Assembly: GCF_008831285.2 (NCBI RefSeq)
Contig: NW_022205281.1
Location: forward strand, 1 to 24,772
DNA length: 24,772 bases
Direction of reading: 5' to 3'
Source: Nymphaea colorata
Taxonomy: Eukaryota > Streptophyta > Magnoliopsida > Nymphaeales > Nymphaeaceae
Part shown: one piece after another, positions 1 through 10,241 of the stretch
How the letters are laid out: each line of letters starts with the position of its first letter
Numbering within the stretch: the first letter of the stretch is position 1
Made by a program: the position numbers and the translations under genes
The notes under the pieces: model-generated
What the model saw: only the letters and a program-made list of their open reading frames with translations
What the model was told of the DNA's origin: nothing
Databases searched by the model: none

Positions 1-1139
1 TTGCCTTCTAACCAATACTTCTGGCTCAAACCAGATGGTTGCTGTAATGCCCACGTTTTTCTTTTTCTTTTTCTTTATTATCACAAAAATTTAATAAGAG
101 TATAGGCTATAATTGGTAGATTCAATAACTGATAAAAATAGTTGAAACTGTCAACTATATCATAAAGGGGCAGTCATGGAAAGAAATGAATGGGTTACCA
201 AATATATACCTAGGTAGAAGTGGTAACTGAAAATATTAAAAGAAACTAAAGATGATTGGGGCTGCTGAGAAGCCTTCCTGAGAAAAATCATTTGGGGGTG
301 TTGCTCACCATGTATTGGCCTTATTTAACCCATACCTCAGGTTCCCATTTGCTGCAGCCATAGGGGGAAGGGTTCCAGCAGTTAGAAATTAGGAACAAGT
401 GAGAGCTAACCCTTGTTTTCCTGCATCTTGGGGTGAAGATCAAGAGCAAAGAGGCACTGGTCCATGTGACTGTTATCCGCAGCTTGGAGGATCAAGAAAG
501 CCAAGGAGCTAGGGTGCTGACAGTAAAAAATCAGGGGCTATACAGTTAGAGAGACCCTGGTAAGTATTATATAGTTTCTTTTACAAATTATCTATATAGG
601 TAGGTATATATATACATAAAGCAAGGAGAATTCTACTTGGTGGGGCTGAAATTATACATGTAAATGAATGTTTTGATTGCAGCATAGAGCAATAAGGTAT
701 GGAATACTCAGCTATGAGTGCAGCATGTAGCCCTTGTACCTTTGTTGCGTGTAAAATATATATGTATATATATATTATATATATGCATGTTATAGTAGCG
801 AATCTATGTATTTATGCGCCTAGATATGAATAGATGTGTGAAGTGTTATATTCTGGAAATGATACACAACACTCTTAGTTAGACATCTCTGATTGCCTAA
901 AAATAAATATATATATGCATGTATGAGGTGTAATTACCTGTGTGCAGAAAAATAAATGGGGTATTTTTTGGGTAATACATGAGCTGTTTGTGAAGGAATA
1001 TATATAATGTGGTACTATGTTCATAATATAGCTATATGAAGCACAATGTGACACCTTGTGCTGGAATTGTCCGTAACATGTGTTTCTAGTTCCATGAAAG
1101 TCTAAGTATGCTGAAATTGATGGTATGTGCACATGAAAG
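1..1139. other. AT-rich stretch without recognisable gene
   Basis: No reading frame here resembles a protein I know on either strand. The minus-strand frame at 875-1132 is low-complexity and lies just past the point where the copia integrase-RT linker fades, so it may be linker residue or unrelated DNA. A good splice-donor-like CTGGTAAGTA sits near 559, but no coding sequence supports an exon. The copia reverse transcriptase that should follow on the minus strand is not visible. Confidence 0.6.
756..787. repeat. TA-rich simple repeat
   Basis: Imperfect (TA)n tract broken by single G and T bases, typical of plant intergenic DNA. It has no coding meaning. Confidence 0.8.
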
Positions 1140-1319
1140 TGATTGGAACCAGTTTGAACTGCTGAGGAACTTGAGGAACTGGAATGATTCTAGGCAACTC
1201 AATAAGAGGTAAACTCTCTTTTAGCTCATCAATAGGTCTAGGTTTAATACATTCAGATCTGGACGACGACTTTAGCTAACTTGAAGTTTGAGGCAGCAAA
1301 AGAGGGACCACAATGAGAG

Positions 1320-2036
1320 TATAAAAATTTCTTTCGTAAAAAATAACATGTCTAGATATGATGACATGATTAGAGATTAGATTGTAACAAACACAGCCTT
1401 TATGACAGCTGCCATACCCAATGAAGACCAGGTTTGAGCTTTGGGTTCTAGTTTTGAAGCACGTCTAGGCCCATTCAATGGATGGCATGGTACAACCAAA
1501 GGTCCTTAGATGACTATATTTGGGAACTTCACGTAAGAGCTTCTCTTACGGCGTTTTTGCAAGTCTGCAATAGGTAACCCGTTAATAAGATGAACAGCAG
1601 TTTTAAAAGCATCAAACCAAATTTTTTTATGGCATATTGGCATGATAAATCATGGTGAGCCCATTTCCACAAGATGCCTATGCTTCCTTTCAACTATCTC
1701 GTCTCTACTAGGATGTGTAAGGGCATGTTATCCATCGACGAATTCCTTGATTTTCAAGAAATGATGCTAAATTCTTTGCTCATGAATTCTCCTCCTCCAT
1801 CTGAATGGAAAATTTTAATTTTTGTTTCAAGTTGACACTCTACTATGCTTAAAAGGTTTTAAAACATGGAAGCGTATCACTTTTCTTGACAAGGGAAAGA
1901 TCCATGAGAAGTGAGAGTAGTCATCAACCATTAAGAAATAATACATGTACCCTTCTCGTGAAGCACATGGTGCTGGTGCCCAAATATCAACATGTAACAC
2001 TTCAAGAGGTTTGGTCGCATGAAACTCAGCTTTTAG
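1320..2036 (-). pseudogene. Copia integrase relic
   Basis: Integrase joins element cDNA to host DNA. The fold is spread over several frames on the minus strand. The first catalytic Asp is in HVDIWAPAP (about 1986), followed by a VDDYSHFSW motif. The second Asp is in FHSDGGGEF (about 1800). The Glu is in EIVERKHRHLVEM (about 1690). The spacings, about 62 then 37 codons, fit the D,D-35-E triad of copia integrases. Further down, LRTFGCTMPS and a stretch ending RHVIFYERNF (about 1320) match the usual C-terminal part before the RT linker. At least six stops or frame changes separate these pieces, so the protein is dead although all three catalytic residues can still be read. Confidence 0.85.
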
Positions 2037-2170
2037 GAAAAATGAATTTTATGCATTTTTCCAAGCACACATGAAGAAGAAAGATCTAATTTATGTCTTT
2101 CATCAACAGAAATTAAACCAGCAACTTTCAACTAGTTTAACAACTGATGGTGAGCATGTCCTAGATGCCA
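2037..2170 (-). pseudogene. Copia GAG-pre-integrase (HHCC) relic
   Basis: Starting at 2170 on the minus strand, one frame reads WHLGHAHHQLLN, a stop, then LKVAGLISVDERHKL and CVLGKMHKIHF. This is the zinc-binding N-terminal module of copia integrase. The paired His (HLGHAHH) are kept. Of the terminal Cys pair only one is clear, the other being replaced in the Ser-rich SSSC stretch. One internal stop (TAG after LLN) breaks the frame. It sits between the protease-proximal linker and the integrase core, as expected. Confidence 0.85.
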
Positions 2171-2173
2171 TAA

Positions 2174-2691
2174 CTAAATGTCTGAGTAAGAAATTTTGAG
2201 AAACCAAAGAAGTATTTGCAGTCTTTTATTCATCGTCATCTCCAATACTGATAGGATTGCAGTAGAGTCCTTCCTTTCTCTCGTCCACCTATAGAGTCCT
2301 CCTTTCTCAAGCGGCCCTGTGTGAAGAATCTTGCCCGTCTGCATATTCTTAACAATAAAACCATTAGAGGAAAATTCAATAGAGCATTGGTTGTCTTTGG
2401 TAAACCTTGCTACTGACATAAGATTCTTGTGTGCTTTAGGAGCATGCAACACATTTTTCAAAACAAAGGATGACGTCTTGCTTGGTAGGTACACGTTCCC
2501 TATATTTTAATTTGCATCTTACTACCATTGCCAACTATAATAGAATTAGAACCATGATAGGGAACTTTACCTTGCATATCTTGTTCTGAATTTGTCACAT
2601 GGTGGGAGGCACCTGTGTCTAGATACCAGACTGAGTCTTGAGTATTGCTGACATTTTCTCGGCTACTAGATGCATTATCAGATTTTCCCAT
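2174..2691 (-). pseudogene. Copia aspartic protease and downstream linker relic
   Basis: The retropepsin that cuts the polyprotein. The piece at 2691-2500 contains WYLDTGASHHVTNS, a canonical copia active site with catalytic Asp in DTGA, then IIVGNGSKMQIKI and a stop (TAG near 2497). The next frame (2494 down to 2174) continues the same protein with VYLPSKTSSFVLKNVLHAP, NLMSVARFTKDN and LEKGGLYRW, the usual end of protease and start of the pre-integrase region. The junction therefore combines a stop with a frame change. The last 30 or so codons (TRERKDSTAIL onward) are low-conservation linker. The active site is intact; the polyprotein is not. Confidence 0.87.
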
Positions 2692-2694
2692 GTT

Positions 2695-3656
2695 GAATGC
2701 GTGGCCATAAACGCTTTTGGAATATCATAACATTGTCGAGCTGTATGATTTCTTCAGCCAAAATATTGACAAGTTACTCGTTGGCTAGACTGGTTAGTGT
2801 TATTATTTTTTCCATAGTTTCCTCTTCCACCATTACGGCCTCTTCCCCTACCACCGTTATAGTTGCCACGCCCACTTGGTCAGTATAAAACGCCCACACC
2901 TTGGTCAGTAATAAAAGCAGCCCACCCGGTCAGTAAAAAGCACCCCATGCCCTTGTTCAGCAATAAAGGCAGTGGCAGTGGCTTCAACCTAAGTCATCTG
3001 GGATGAAGAAAGGATTCCAAGTCGTCGCTCTTGAGTAATTAACATATCACATAATTCAGACCACGAAGGCAGATCTTTGAATGCAGTAACCGTGGTATAA
3101 AAGATTCATATTCAGAATTCAGTCCATTCAAGGTATAGAGAACAAGGTCTGTATCTGAGACAAAGTGTTGCACTCTGCTAAGAGAATCATGTAAGAAACT
3201 AATATGTTGAAGGTATTCAGTCATAGACATTCCTCCCTTTTTTATGTTTTGTAATTCTCTTTTCAACTGAATAATACGAAGATTATTTTGTGAGGCATAC
3301 TGTTTTTCAAGGATGCACCAAGCATCTATAGCCGTGCCAACACGAACCAGTTGTGACATGACTGGTTTAGTCATAGTGACTTTGATCCAACTTGTGCAAG
3401 ATGGTCTTCACGATACCATAAATCATAACCAATATTTTCTTGTGTGTGTGCTTCATCAAGAAATTCAGGTGGAGCAAACATTTTCCATTACATATTTGAT
3501 CAAATTTAAACTTTTCATAACACTTTCAATTTGAGAACGCCAAAGAAGGTAATTTGATCGATCAAGCTTGACTGAAACCAAACTTGAGAAAGCATTCCAT
3601 TGTGTACCTGGTGGAGTAGGAGTGCGAGGAGCGTTAGAAGAGGACAATGCAGCCAT
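2695..3656 (-). pseudogene. Copia gag relic with broken zinc knuckle
   Basis: Gag packages element RNA. The N-terminus (3656-3465) has VKLDRSNYLLWRSQIESVMK, the conserved start of copia gag, after a short Ala/Ser/Pro leader. The middle (3374-3039) holds the UBN2-type gag core: AWCILEKQYASQN, LQNIKKGGMSMTEYLQHI and LYTLNGLNSEYESF. A Gly/Arg/Asn-rich stretch follows at about 2885-2810. The nucleic-acid-binding knuckle near 2765-2715 reads C-Q-Y-F-G-stop-R-N-H-T-A-R-Q-C: the second Cys of CX2CX4HX4C has become Phe and a stop has replaced the residue after Gly. A frame change separates the first and second blocks, and a 25-bp tandem repeat (2870-2970) sits before the knuckle. Start chosen at 3656 because it is the first Met before the conserved motif. 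Confidence 0.85.
2870..2970. repeat. Four-copy 25-bp tandem repeat inside copia gag
   Basis: The core GGTCAGTA followed by an A-run and GCCCA recurs, with the GGTCAGT or GTTCAGC part at 2878, 2903, 2928 and 2955, a period of 25-27 bp. Because 25 is not a multiple of three, each extra copy shifts the gag frame, and stops appear within it. It lies between the UBN2-type domain and the Gly/Arg-rich zinc-knuckle segment. Confidence 0.75.
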
Positions 3657-3779
3657 ATTATACTAGAAATTTCTCCCTCATTCAATCAACAGCCGATGAG
3701 CATAGTCAATACGATTTGAGTCTGATAAACAAAAAAGGCAACTGAGGAGGCGGATGGGACGACTGAAGGGGCAGATAGG

Positions 3780-4215
3780 CCTCAGTGGCACTCCCTTGTA
3801 AGCACGCTCCTCGGTGAATAGGTGAACACAAAAGGAAACAGCGCGCCCCTTGGTGAGGTTTGGAAACAGCATGACCTTCCCTTGTTGAGAGACAGAAAAA
3901 GAAGTCAACAGCGTGCTCCTCGGTGAAGGCTGGAAAGAGCGTGGCCTTCCTTAGACAAAAAAGGAGGCACGTGCCTCGCTGAAGGCAGGGAACAACACAC
4001 TCCAAAAGGAAGGCACGTGCCTCAATGAAGGCAGGAAACAACACACTTGGTGCCAGACCCTTGTTCAAACACTAAAAGGAGCAGCACACTTATCGGTGAA
4101 ACAGCCCGCTCCTCGGTGAAGACAAGATGCAGCACACTCCTCGGTGAAGGCCGTGGTGGCTTTCACTTGCTCACCACAAAAAAAAAAAAAGAGCATGAAA
4201 CCGCATGCTCCTCTG
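3780..4215. repeat. Degenerate minisatellite in the copia leader
   Basis: About ten imperfect copies of a core close to GCACRCTCCTCGGTGAAGG occur, for example near 3798, 3842, 3909, 3967, 4013, 4081, 4104, 4131 and 4203, with 20-50 bp spacing. Two neighbouring copies (3965 and 4013) share a longer unit that includes GCACGTGCCT and AACAACACACT. The array occupies the untranslated leader between the primer-binding site and gag. Long open frames over it on both strands (up to 120 codons) are by-products of the repeat and show no protein family. Confidence 0.8.
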
Positions 4216-4339
4216 TGGTTTCCCTTGTTACGCAAAAAACTGTGGATGTAGGAAGAGGAACAGGAGACATAGCAGGGAGAGTGGCTGGAAAATGATGGTG
4301 CCGGCATCAAACAATGGTTGTGCACCAGACAGGTGAAGC

Positions 4340-4354
4340 GTGGCTCTAGAAAGA
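4340..4354 (-). promoter_or_regulatory. Probable decayed copia primer-binding site
   Basis: Read on the minus strand directly after the LTR end, this matches the tRNA-iMet type site TGGTATCAGAGCCAC at 10 of 15 positions, with AGAGCCAC contiguous. Position next to the LTR and element family support the call; the 5' half has drifted. Confidence 0.5.
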
Positions 4355-4703
4355 TGCATGATACGGAAGACCAAGTTAAAAGAAAAGATGAACACTCAGG
4401 TGTAACGTGGTTCGACTAAAATCAGCCTACATCCACAAAAAGACTCTCTCTTCTATTCTATAACCACACATAGAGAGCACAGATATTTATAGTCACTTTC
4501 TACAATTTAGATCCTTGATTTTAGGATCTTGATTTACACGACAGATTTGGGCAGAATTATAGGAGAAGATAGGGGTAATGATTTTTTTCTCATTTGGAGA
4601 AGATTGGTCAGTTTTGGATAGCTCTTGAGTTTTGGAAACCGTACCCTGTCCTTTGTAACTGATCCTGATCGTATCCGTTCCATAGATCTTATCATTGTTA
4701 ACA
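4355..4703 (-). repeat. 5' LTR of the minus-strand copia element
   Basis: On the minus strand this begins TGTTAACAATGATAAG and ends CGTATCATGCA, giving TG...CA ends, about 340-349 bp. A TATAAATA box lies at 4484-4491 in the element's direction, followed by a CT/GA-rich stretch and the GGTTCGAC segment near 4410, a plausible promoter-leader arrangement. The outer end is ambiguous. A 23-base string from 4698, beginning TTAACAAATCTAGC, recurs at 15099 outside any LTR and so belongs to the target DNA; the LTR may really end at 4694 (TGATAAG as first bases). No second LTR is in the window. Confidence 0.75.
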
Positions 4704-5190
4704 AATCTAGCACAACTCTATGTTACAGTAATTTCTGAATATTTTCTCCAAGAAGAAAGTCATTCTGCTGGACCAAAAATCCCGGAAGAGGCTTGGTGAT
4801 TGTTGTGAGAGAGATGGGCTCTATCTACTACATTAACTTGAACACAAACAAGGCATTTCCAGCTGACAAGAAGAATGAAGAATCACTCCTATGGCACTAT
4901 AGGTTGGGACATTTGTCTGATCTAATTCTCAAAACTGTGTTTCGTAAGCTCATCTACAATTTTCCAGTATGTGAGACATGCAATTACGCAAAGATGACTG
5001 GACCATCATTTCCTGAATCTTAAATAAAAAGCCAATATTGCTTCAACTTGGTCCAGGCAATGTATGGGGCCCGGCTTCTGCTGTTTACAACTTTATTTTC
5101 AGATACTTTCACCTGTTAAAAGATGACAAATGATGGATGAGTTGGGTGTTCTTTCTCAAGAAAAGAGGATGAAGTCTTTTTATTAGCAGG
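4697..5190 (+). pseudogene. Older plus-strand copia fragment (pre-integrase to integrase start)
   Basis: Remnant of a different copia polyprotein in the opposite direction. Pieces in changing frames read KKKVILLDQKSRKRLG and ERDGLY (about 4745-4820), then from 4811 SIYYINLNTNKAF, LLWHYRLGHLSD and CETCNYAKMTGPSFP, the GAG-pre-integrase module with its His pair and CX2C pair. After a stop at 5021 the integrase start follows: VWGPASAVYNFIF and WMSWVFFLKK (to about 5185). It is cut on the left by the LTR of the minus-strand copia and ends where repeat copy A begins. Several frameshifts and stops. The first 23 or so bases recur at 15099, in the copia fragment that precedes copy C. Confidence 0.82.
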
Positions 5191-5196
5191 CATTGT

Positions 5197-6785
5197 ATGG
5201 CCACTAGCAATATCTTATATTAACAAAAGTCACGCACAGGGTGAATTTTTTCCAATCTTAAGACTGTGAAAGGTTCCAGATTGGTTGAGAAGGACTTGGT
5301 TTCACATGAAAGACCCACAAATATTATTAACCGACAAATTTTTGCTAGGTTAAAAGAATCAAAACTTAGCTGGAACAATCTTGACATCAGGGCTGGGGCT
5401 TGTTCTCTCATATGTTTGAAGTTGAACTCCTGTCCTCAGAAGAGGGGTTGACCTTTTGGTTGTTGTTACCTCATAGCCATCTAGACATCCTTTGTCTTTC
5501 TCACTCCTCTTTTTTGCTTATATTGTCATTTCTTTGCTGTTCTTAATTTGTAATTTGGTGGTTTTTTGTCATCCATTTTATAATTTTTTTTCATTTTATC
5601 TGTGAAAATGGTTCAAATCAACCTATTTGAATCGTACCAGTTTATTATCGGCCTGATATTTGATCAAATTATAATTGGCATGCAGAGTTCTATATTTTAT
5701 TAAATAATCTTATTCCTAGTCCCATGAGTTCTTTTCGGCGATTGCCTGGGCCTCCTATTTTACACCCCTACGCATGTCCAATGATATTGGATCGTGTAGG
5801 TCGGTGCAGGGTTGGAGTATTTTTTTTTATAAAGAAGTGTATATTTTGGAATATTTACTTTTTCATAAACCCTTTTTGTCCTTCTAAAAGTCTTTTTTTT
5901 TACTTAGACATGTTATTTTGGTTATTAAGCACCCATATGCATAATTTTTCATGCATAAGACCATATAAGACACTAATTTTAGATCCGGCTTTCCATAATG
6001 CCCATGCCCATGTGAGTAGAGTCAAATGTCCTTCAACTGGCATACATAGTGCTTCCAAGCTCCATCATTGCACTAGTATAGCACATTGCTCTCGATCCGA
6101 CCAGGTCGACTGGAAACTGAAAGCATGTCATCATCGTTTAAGAAAAGTCATTCCTGGGATTCAAAGAAAAGTCAGCCGAATTTTTCTCCTTTAACTGGCC
6201 CTTGCATCCAATTAAGACGAACCGATGCAATTAATTTCTGGTAACTAAAACTTACAAGTACAAATTGTTTTGTGTGGATAAAAACCATCACAGTGCATTT
6301 GCATTGACCAGTTGTTTGAGCACGGTTTTTGAAAGCAGTTTTTAATTATACAAAATAACCACTCTACTGCAGAAGTAGCTGCCTGAAATGTATGAAGTTA
6401 TTAACATGAACATAACTAAAGTTTGTGCGGCACCAGCCATCATGTAGCTCCACCACGGGACTTACCATGACACAAGATGATTCATTTGAATTTGAATGAA
6501 CATGCAATTGTGGGTGACCTTATACAGAATAGGCTCTGTAACTAGGGAAGATCTCTATATTTTAATTTTAATTGGTTATGTCTTAACGCAAAATACAAGG
6601 TCGGCCGAATGCTATTGGGCCCAGCTATCATTAATTACCAAATAAGAGTTTATTAATTTGTCAGTCATTTGACCCAAATAATGTCAATGTTTAATTGACA
6701 CCATATTTTTTTCGTTTAAGATTTAGAAAAAGAATTATAACAATTAATTATCAGATATTTCATGATTTTGTCATCTAGCTACCTC
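5197..6785 (+). repeat. Unknown repeat unit, copy A
   Basis: This stretch aligns by eye in blocks with 10242-12260 (copy B) and with 15129-15159 plus 18043-19760 (copy C), all in the same direction. Anchors against B: the CTAGCAATAT block near 5205, TTTGAATCGTACCAG near 5626, CCAATTAAGACGAACC near 6208, GGGAAGATCTCTATA near 6545. Anchors against C: 5660-5690, 5730-5900, 5985-6085 and 6718-6785. Relative to B, about 540 bp corresponding to 10900-11440 is missing. There is no protein family match, no LTR-like TG...CA ends and no terminal inverted repeat I could see. The frame at 5724-6194 is not conserved in the other copies, so I treat it as spurious. Confidence 0.72.
5681..5685 (+). other. 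Uninterrupted counterpart of the gypsy target site
   Basis: TGCAG within GGCATGCAGAGTTC. In copy C the same context is split by the gypsy element, leaving TGCAT on its left (15155-15159) and TGCAG on its right (18043-18047). Copy A therefore preserves the pre-insertion sequence. Confidence 0.75.
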
Positions 6786-8710
6786 TAGCTTTGATAGTCA
6801 TAGCACCAACTTCATCCACATTTTCTTTTCCCTGGCCCTGCAAATTAATCATCGTCAAAAACATTTTCATAAAATTAGACCAAACTGATAGATATAAATT
6901 TCAAAAAAATAACAAAGTATATTATTTTGCAAACATGTACGAAGGTTATTATAATGTACTGCTGAAGTTGAAAAAAACAAAATCATTATCAATAGAATAT
7001 TGATAAAAAAACATACAAAGACAAAGAAAATAGTGCGTGAGCACCCCGGTCGTCAGGAAGGGGATGTTCAAGTAATATTGACAAAGTTACTCTTTGATGT
7101 AGATTCATTACTTATTCTTTCTACTAAAAGGGATGGCAGCCTAACTCCCAGCAGAGTTTGCATCGAAAGTGACAAAGAAAATTGTGGTGGTGTTCTTATG
7201 TCCGGGTGGTTTGAGAGATCGATTCGATCCTCCTTTGTACATTAAGTTGTTTTGATAGTTTGATGTATAGCATTAAAAGGTATGCTTTAAAAGATCCTCA
7301 GCTTAAACAAACTAAAGATTTATGTAGCATGGATCTTAAATCCACGTATATTAACAATGATAGATTTAAGGTCGGACGGGGGGGAGTCTCGACCTGATCT
7401 GGTCCCTGGTGAAACAAATACAACCACAACAATAAAGACAAGCTATTGGCAATGCCTTTTGTCGTTGCAAATAAGTTTATTGCCAACTCGCAAAAGACCA
7501 ATACTCGTCCTTGCCCTTTCCAGTGTTGCCAAAAACGTTTCGCTAGCCTCAGATCACCTGCCTCCATTTTAGAAGTGCACGGACTGGTCATTGCATCTAT
7601 GTGCCCGTGTTGAGAAAACTTGACAAAACAATGTAAATATGAAAATTTAGGTGGATAACGACAGATTCAGATTAGACATCCCTATCAAGTCTGAATTAAG
7701 AATGCATTTATAAAAGAAAGAATCGTTAAAATTTACTTGTTTCCACCATTCCTCCCGTTCTACTTCAAACTTCCCAGCCATGGAAAAATGATGCATTTGA
7801 TGTAATCAAAGCATGGGTTTCCTTCAACAATATTGGGTGGGCAGTAAGCTTCTTGATTTCAACATCAACTTCTGGCTACAAGATCCAAGATCAAAGAATA
7901 GATCAGTTTTCAGCACAAAGAAACTAACCAGCCTCAATCGATAGGACAAGCTTCTACAAGAGGAAGAAACTAATCTAGCATGCACCTTAGAAAGGACAAG
8001 CTTCTGTGAATCAATCATGCCCATCGAGTCTAGATCTTGATTAATTCTCCGCTCCTTGCTAACTAGTTCACATCTGATGAGATGACTCAGATCTTCTCTA
8101 GAAGAGAAATTAACTCATGATCAACTAAGTCAAAACCAGCTTCATGCCATCAAGGGACAAAATGCAAGTTCCGACTAAAATTGACTTGATACTGATGAAA
8201 CTACAAAGAAAAGGAGGAAATTCGGAAATTCAAAATGTTGCAGTCTTAAGATATTAGAAGCAAAGTAGTTTACAAACCAATCATGAGAATATATATTGTT
8301 ACATTAAAGAGTGGCAGCTCTTTGCAAATGCACCATGTCTCAAACAGCAACTATGTGTTTCAACAACTATACTTAGTAAGTAGATTACAACTGTGACATG
8401 TAACTTGTTTCCAATAGCTATAGGTGTGCCATCAGTCTTAAGAATTATATTTATAATTTCACCAATACATTCTATTTGTTGAGTGCATTGGCCACCTGTA
8501 ACAACATTCTAGAAATAAAATCAGCATTAACCCAATAGAAGATATACCAAGATAAGATCGAGAGAAAGGATTAAGTAGACCAAGTAAGGTTACTAAAAAT
8601 AGCAAGAAGGCAATAGACAGTATAAAGCTATAAGCCCTAAAGATCTTGGACGCTCCATGAGCAGCAATTAGGGCACGACATCGGCAAAGAGGAATTCTTA
8701 CATCCATCCC
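6786..8710. other. Stretch without recognised gene
   Basis: Short frames on both strands (for example 7000-7245 plus, 7298-7591 minus, 7824-8024 minus) match no family I know and overlap one another. Near 7930-8000 a 12-base string GGACAAGCTTCT occurs twice. The interval could be part of a decayed host gene whose exon-like pieces lie further right, but nothing here proves it. Confidence 0.4.
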
Positions 8711-9670
8711 AGTGCTACATAGTAATGAGACTAAATAATCATCTTACCCATGTGTTGCAGGAGGAAGGCCTTGAAGTTCTTCTGTATAAGGTGGCATATC
8801 AAAAAGTACAAAGTCATAAAATTCTTAACAAATAAGTAGATTGTATTGATTTCCAAATAAGTATATTCATGCATACAAAGTATGTGGAATGGATCAAAGA
8901 AAGTAGGTCTTACAAAAGCTTTGAATGCTGGGCGATGTGCAGCCATCTCATATAAGCAATTTGCAAACCATATCCAAAATTATACTAAAAAAATTAGTAC
9001 AATTATCATACAAAAATATTGGCCATCATGGAAAAAATGAGAGAGAGAAGAGACCAAATATCAGATTTGAAACCATATTGAATGGCTGAATATAGATCAT
9101 TAGAGAGAGTTATAAGATTACATAGGTTAGCCATAATCTACTGCACCCATTTTCAAAGACCAGAGGAATTAATCAACAAAAGAATATCCAAAACAAACGA
9201 GCAGAAGCTATGGTACAAATGCATGCTTGAAATGTAGAATGCTTTGTAGCTGCACCTACTAAAAACACTGATATTCTCTTTGACTTAGCTATTACTTACA
9301 AGACACACTATTAGAAAAGTGACTCGTAAAAGATGGTAGAGACATTATGGAGGATGACCACCATTGCATATGCAAGACAGCTTGTGTATAAAAATATAAA
9401 TAAACATGCATTAAAAGATAGATATAAATACGTAGATAAATAGCTATATGTAATACATAAACAAATAGAGAACTAATGTAAATGTGTACGACATTATCAC
9501 TTCAAATAATATGTCACCTTTGAGTCTTTGATAACTCTGAAGAAACCAAATGTAAAATTAGGACTCGTGTGTAAAAAAAGTGTAGAAATACCGCCAAACT
9601 ACCTTATATGTATCTGCACTGCCCTTTCAAGATAATCTAAGATGCCCTCTATTGTTCCTTGCAACACCAC
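8711..9670 (-). other. Possible decayed multi-exon host gene
   Basis: Minus-strand pieces with splice-like borders. The best is 9670-9603: preceded by AG and followed by GT, 68 nt, reading VVLQGTIEGILDYLERAV then QIHI. The next is 9536-9518: 19 nt, again AG before and GT after, reading VIKDSK in the phase left by the first. Two weaker ones are near 8945-8911 (MAAHRPAFKAF, followed by GTAAGA) and 8785-8750 (preceded by TTATACAG, followed by GTAAGATG). The first two joined give 29 codons without a stop, and their borders fit the GT-AG rule. I do not recognise the protein, and no long exon confirms a gene. Chance alignment of short pieces is a real alternative. Confidence 0.25.
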
Positions 9671-10241
9671 CTTTGAAGTCAAATAAAATAAAACATCAAC
9701 CTCGTATTTGAAAGAATTAACATGGCATTATTATAAGACTTGTCAGTTTCACACAGAAAAAAACCTCAAAACGATCAAATGTGGTCAGACTAAGAGAAAA
9801 GATAATGAAAGATATACAAAACGTGTCATTTCTAAAATTCTAACTTTTAGATCCACAAGGGGGGGAGGGAAAGAGTTGAACGTGCAATAACCAGAAACAC
9901 ACAATTATGACCAAATAAAACCCTTACTTATAGGTGACAAAAGTCTAGAACTTTTGTTCCTATGATAAACAATTCATTTCACGTGTTGGACTTTTTTCAT
10001 GGCTGGACCTTAGCCCTGTGTACATTCAGTTGGTGCAAAAAAAGCAGTCTGATTATTCAATGTTACTCTACTCGTTCATAAGGACTATTTGATTCATTAT
10101 ATTGAATGGACGAGAGAAAACTAAAGAAAAAAGTAATGGGTATTTTTGTCATCTAGTATTAGTTTATACTTTTTTTTCTTCATCTTTCTCTCAACCGTTA
10201 AGTGGGTGAATCTGAATATGGCCAGTAATTGGCTGGCGTTA
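9671..10241. other. Stretch without recognised gene
   Basis: AT-rich, no family-like frame. A T-rich run near 10170 is followed by the sequence leading into repeat copy B. Nothing else supportable. Confidence 0.5.

Larger units (their letters stand above)
1140..4703 (-). mobile_element. Truncated Ty1/copia retrotransposon
   Basis: Reading the minus strand from high to low coordinates gives LTR (4703-4355), a weak primer-binding site, a repeat-rich leader, gag, zinc-knuckle region, aspartic protease, GAG-pre-integrase and integrase, then an integrase-RT linker that fades near 1140. Protease, then integrase, with RT expected last is the copia order. Reverse transcriptase, RNase H and a 3' LTR are absent from the window, so this is either a 3'-truncated copy or one cut by a later rearrangement. 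The coding part carries several stops and frameshifts and cannot be functional. The LTR lies directly against plus-strand copia sequence, so the element is nested in an older copia. Family assignment is confident; the left boundary is approximate. Confidence 0.88.

Noticed and set aside
3780-4215. CRISPR-like array
   Set aside because: Repeats are imperfect, spacers are irregular and related to one another, and the context is a plant retrotransposon leader.
3706-4325. Overlapping open frames of 76-120 codons on both strands
   Set aside because: They lie over the leader minisatellite; the repeat keeps frames open on both strands and no domain is present.
5724-6194. 156-codon plus-strand frame in repeat copy A
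   Set aside because: The frame is not kept in copies B or C, contains low-complexity Phe/Ile-rich stretches and matches no family.
7298-7591. Overlapping frames of 97 codons (minus) and 71 codons (plus)
   Set aside because: No motif, no splice or promoter support, and each is fully explained as a chance frame overlapping the other.
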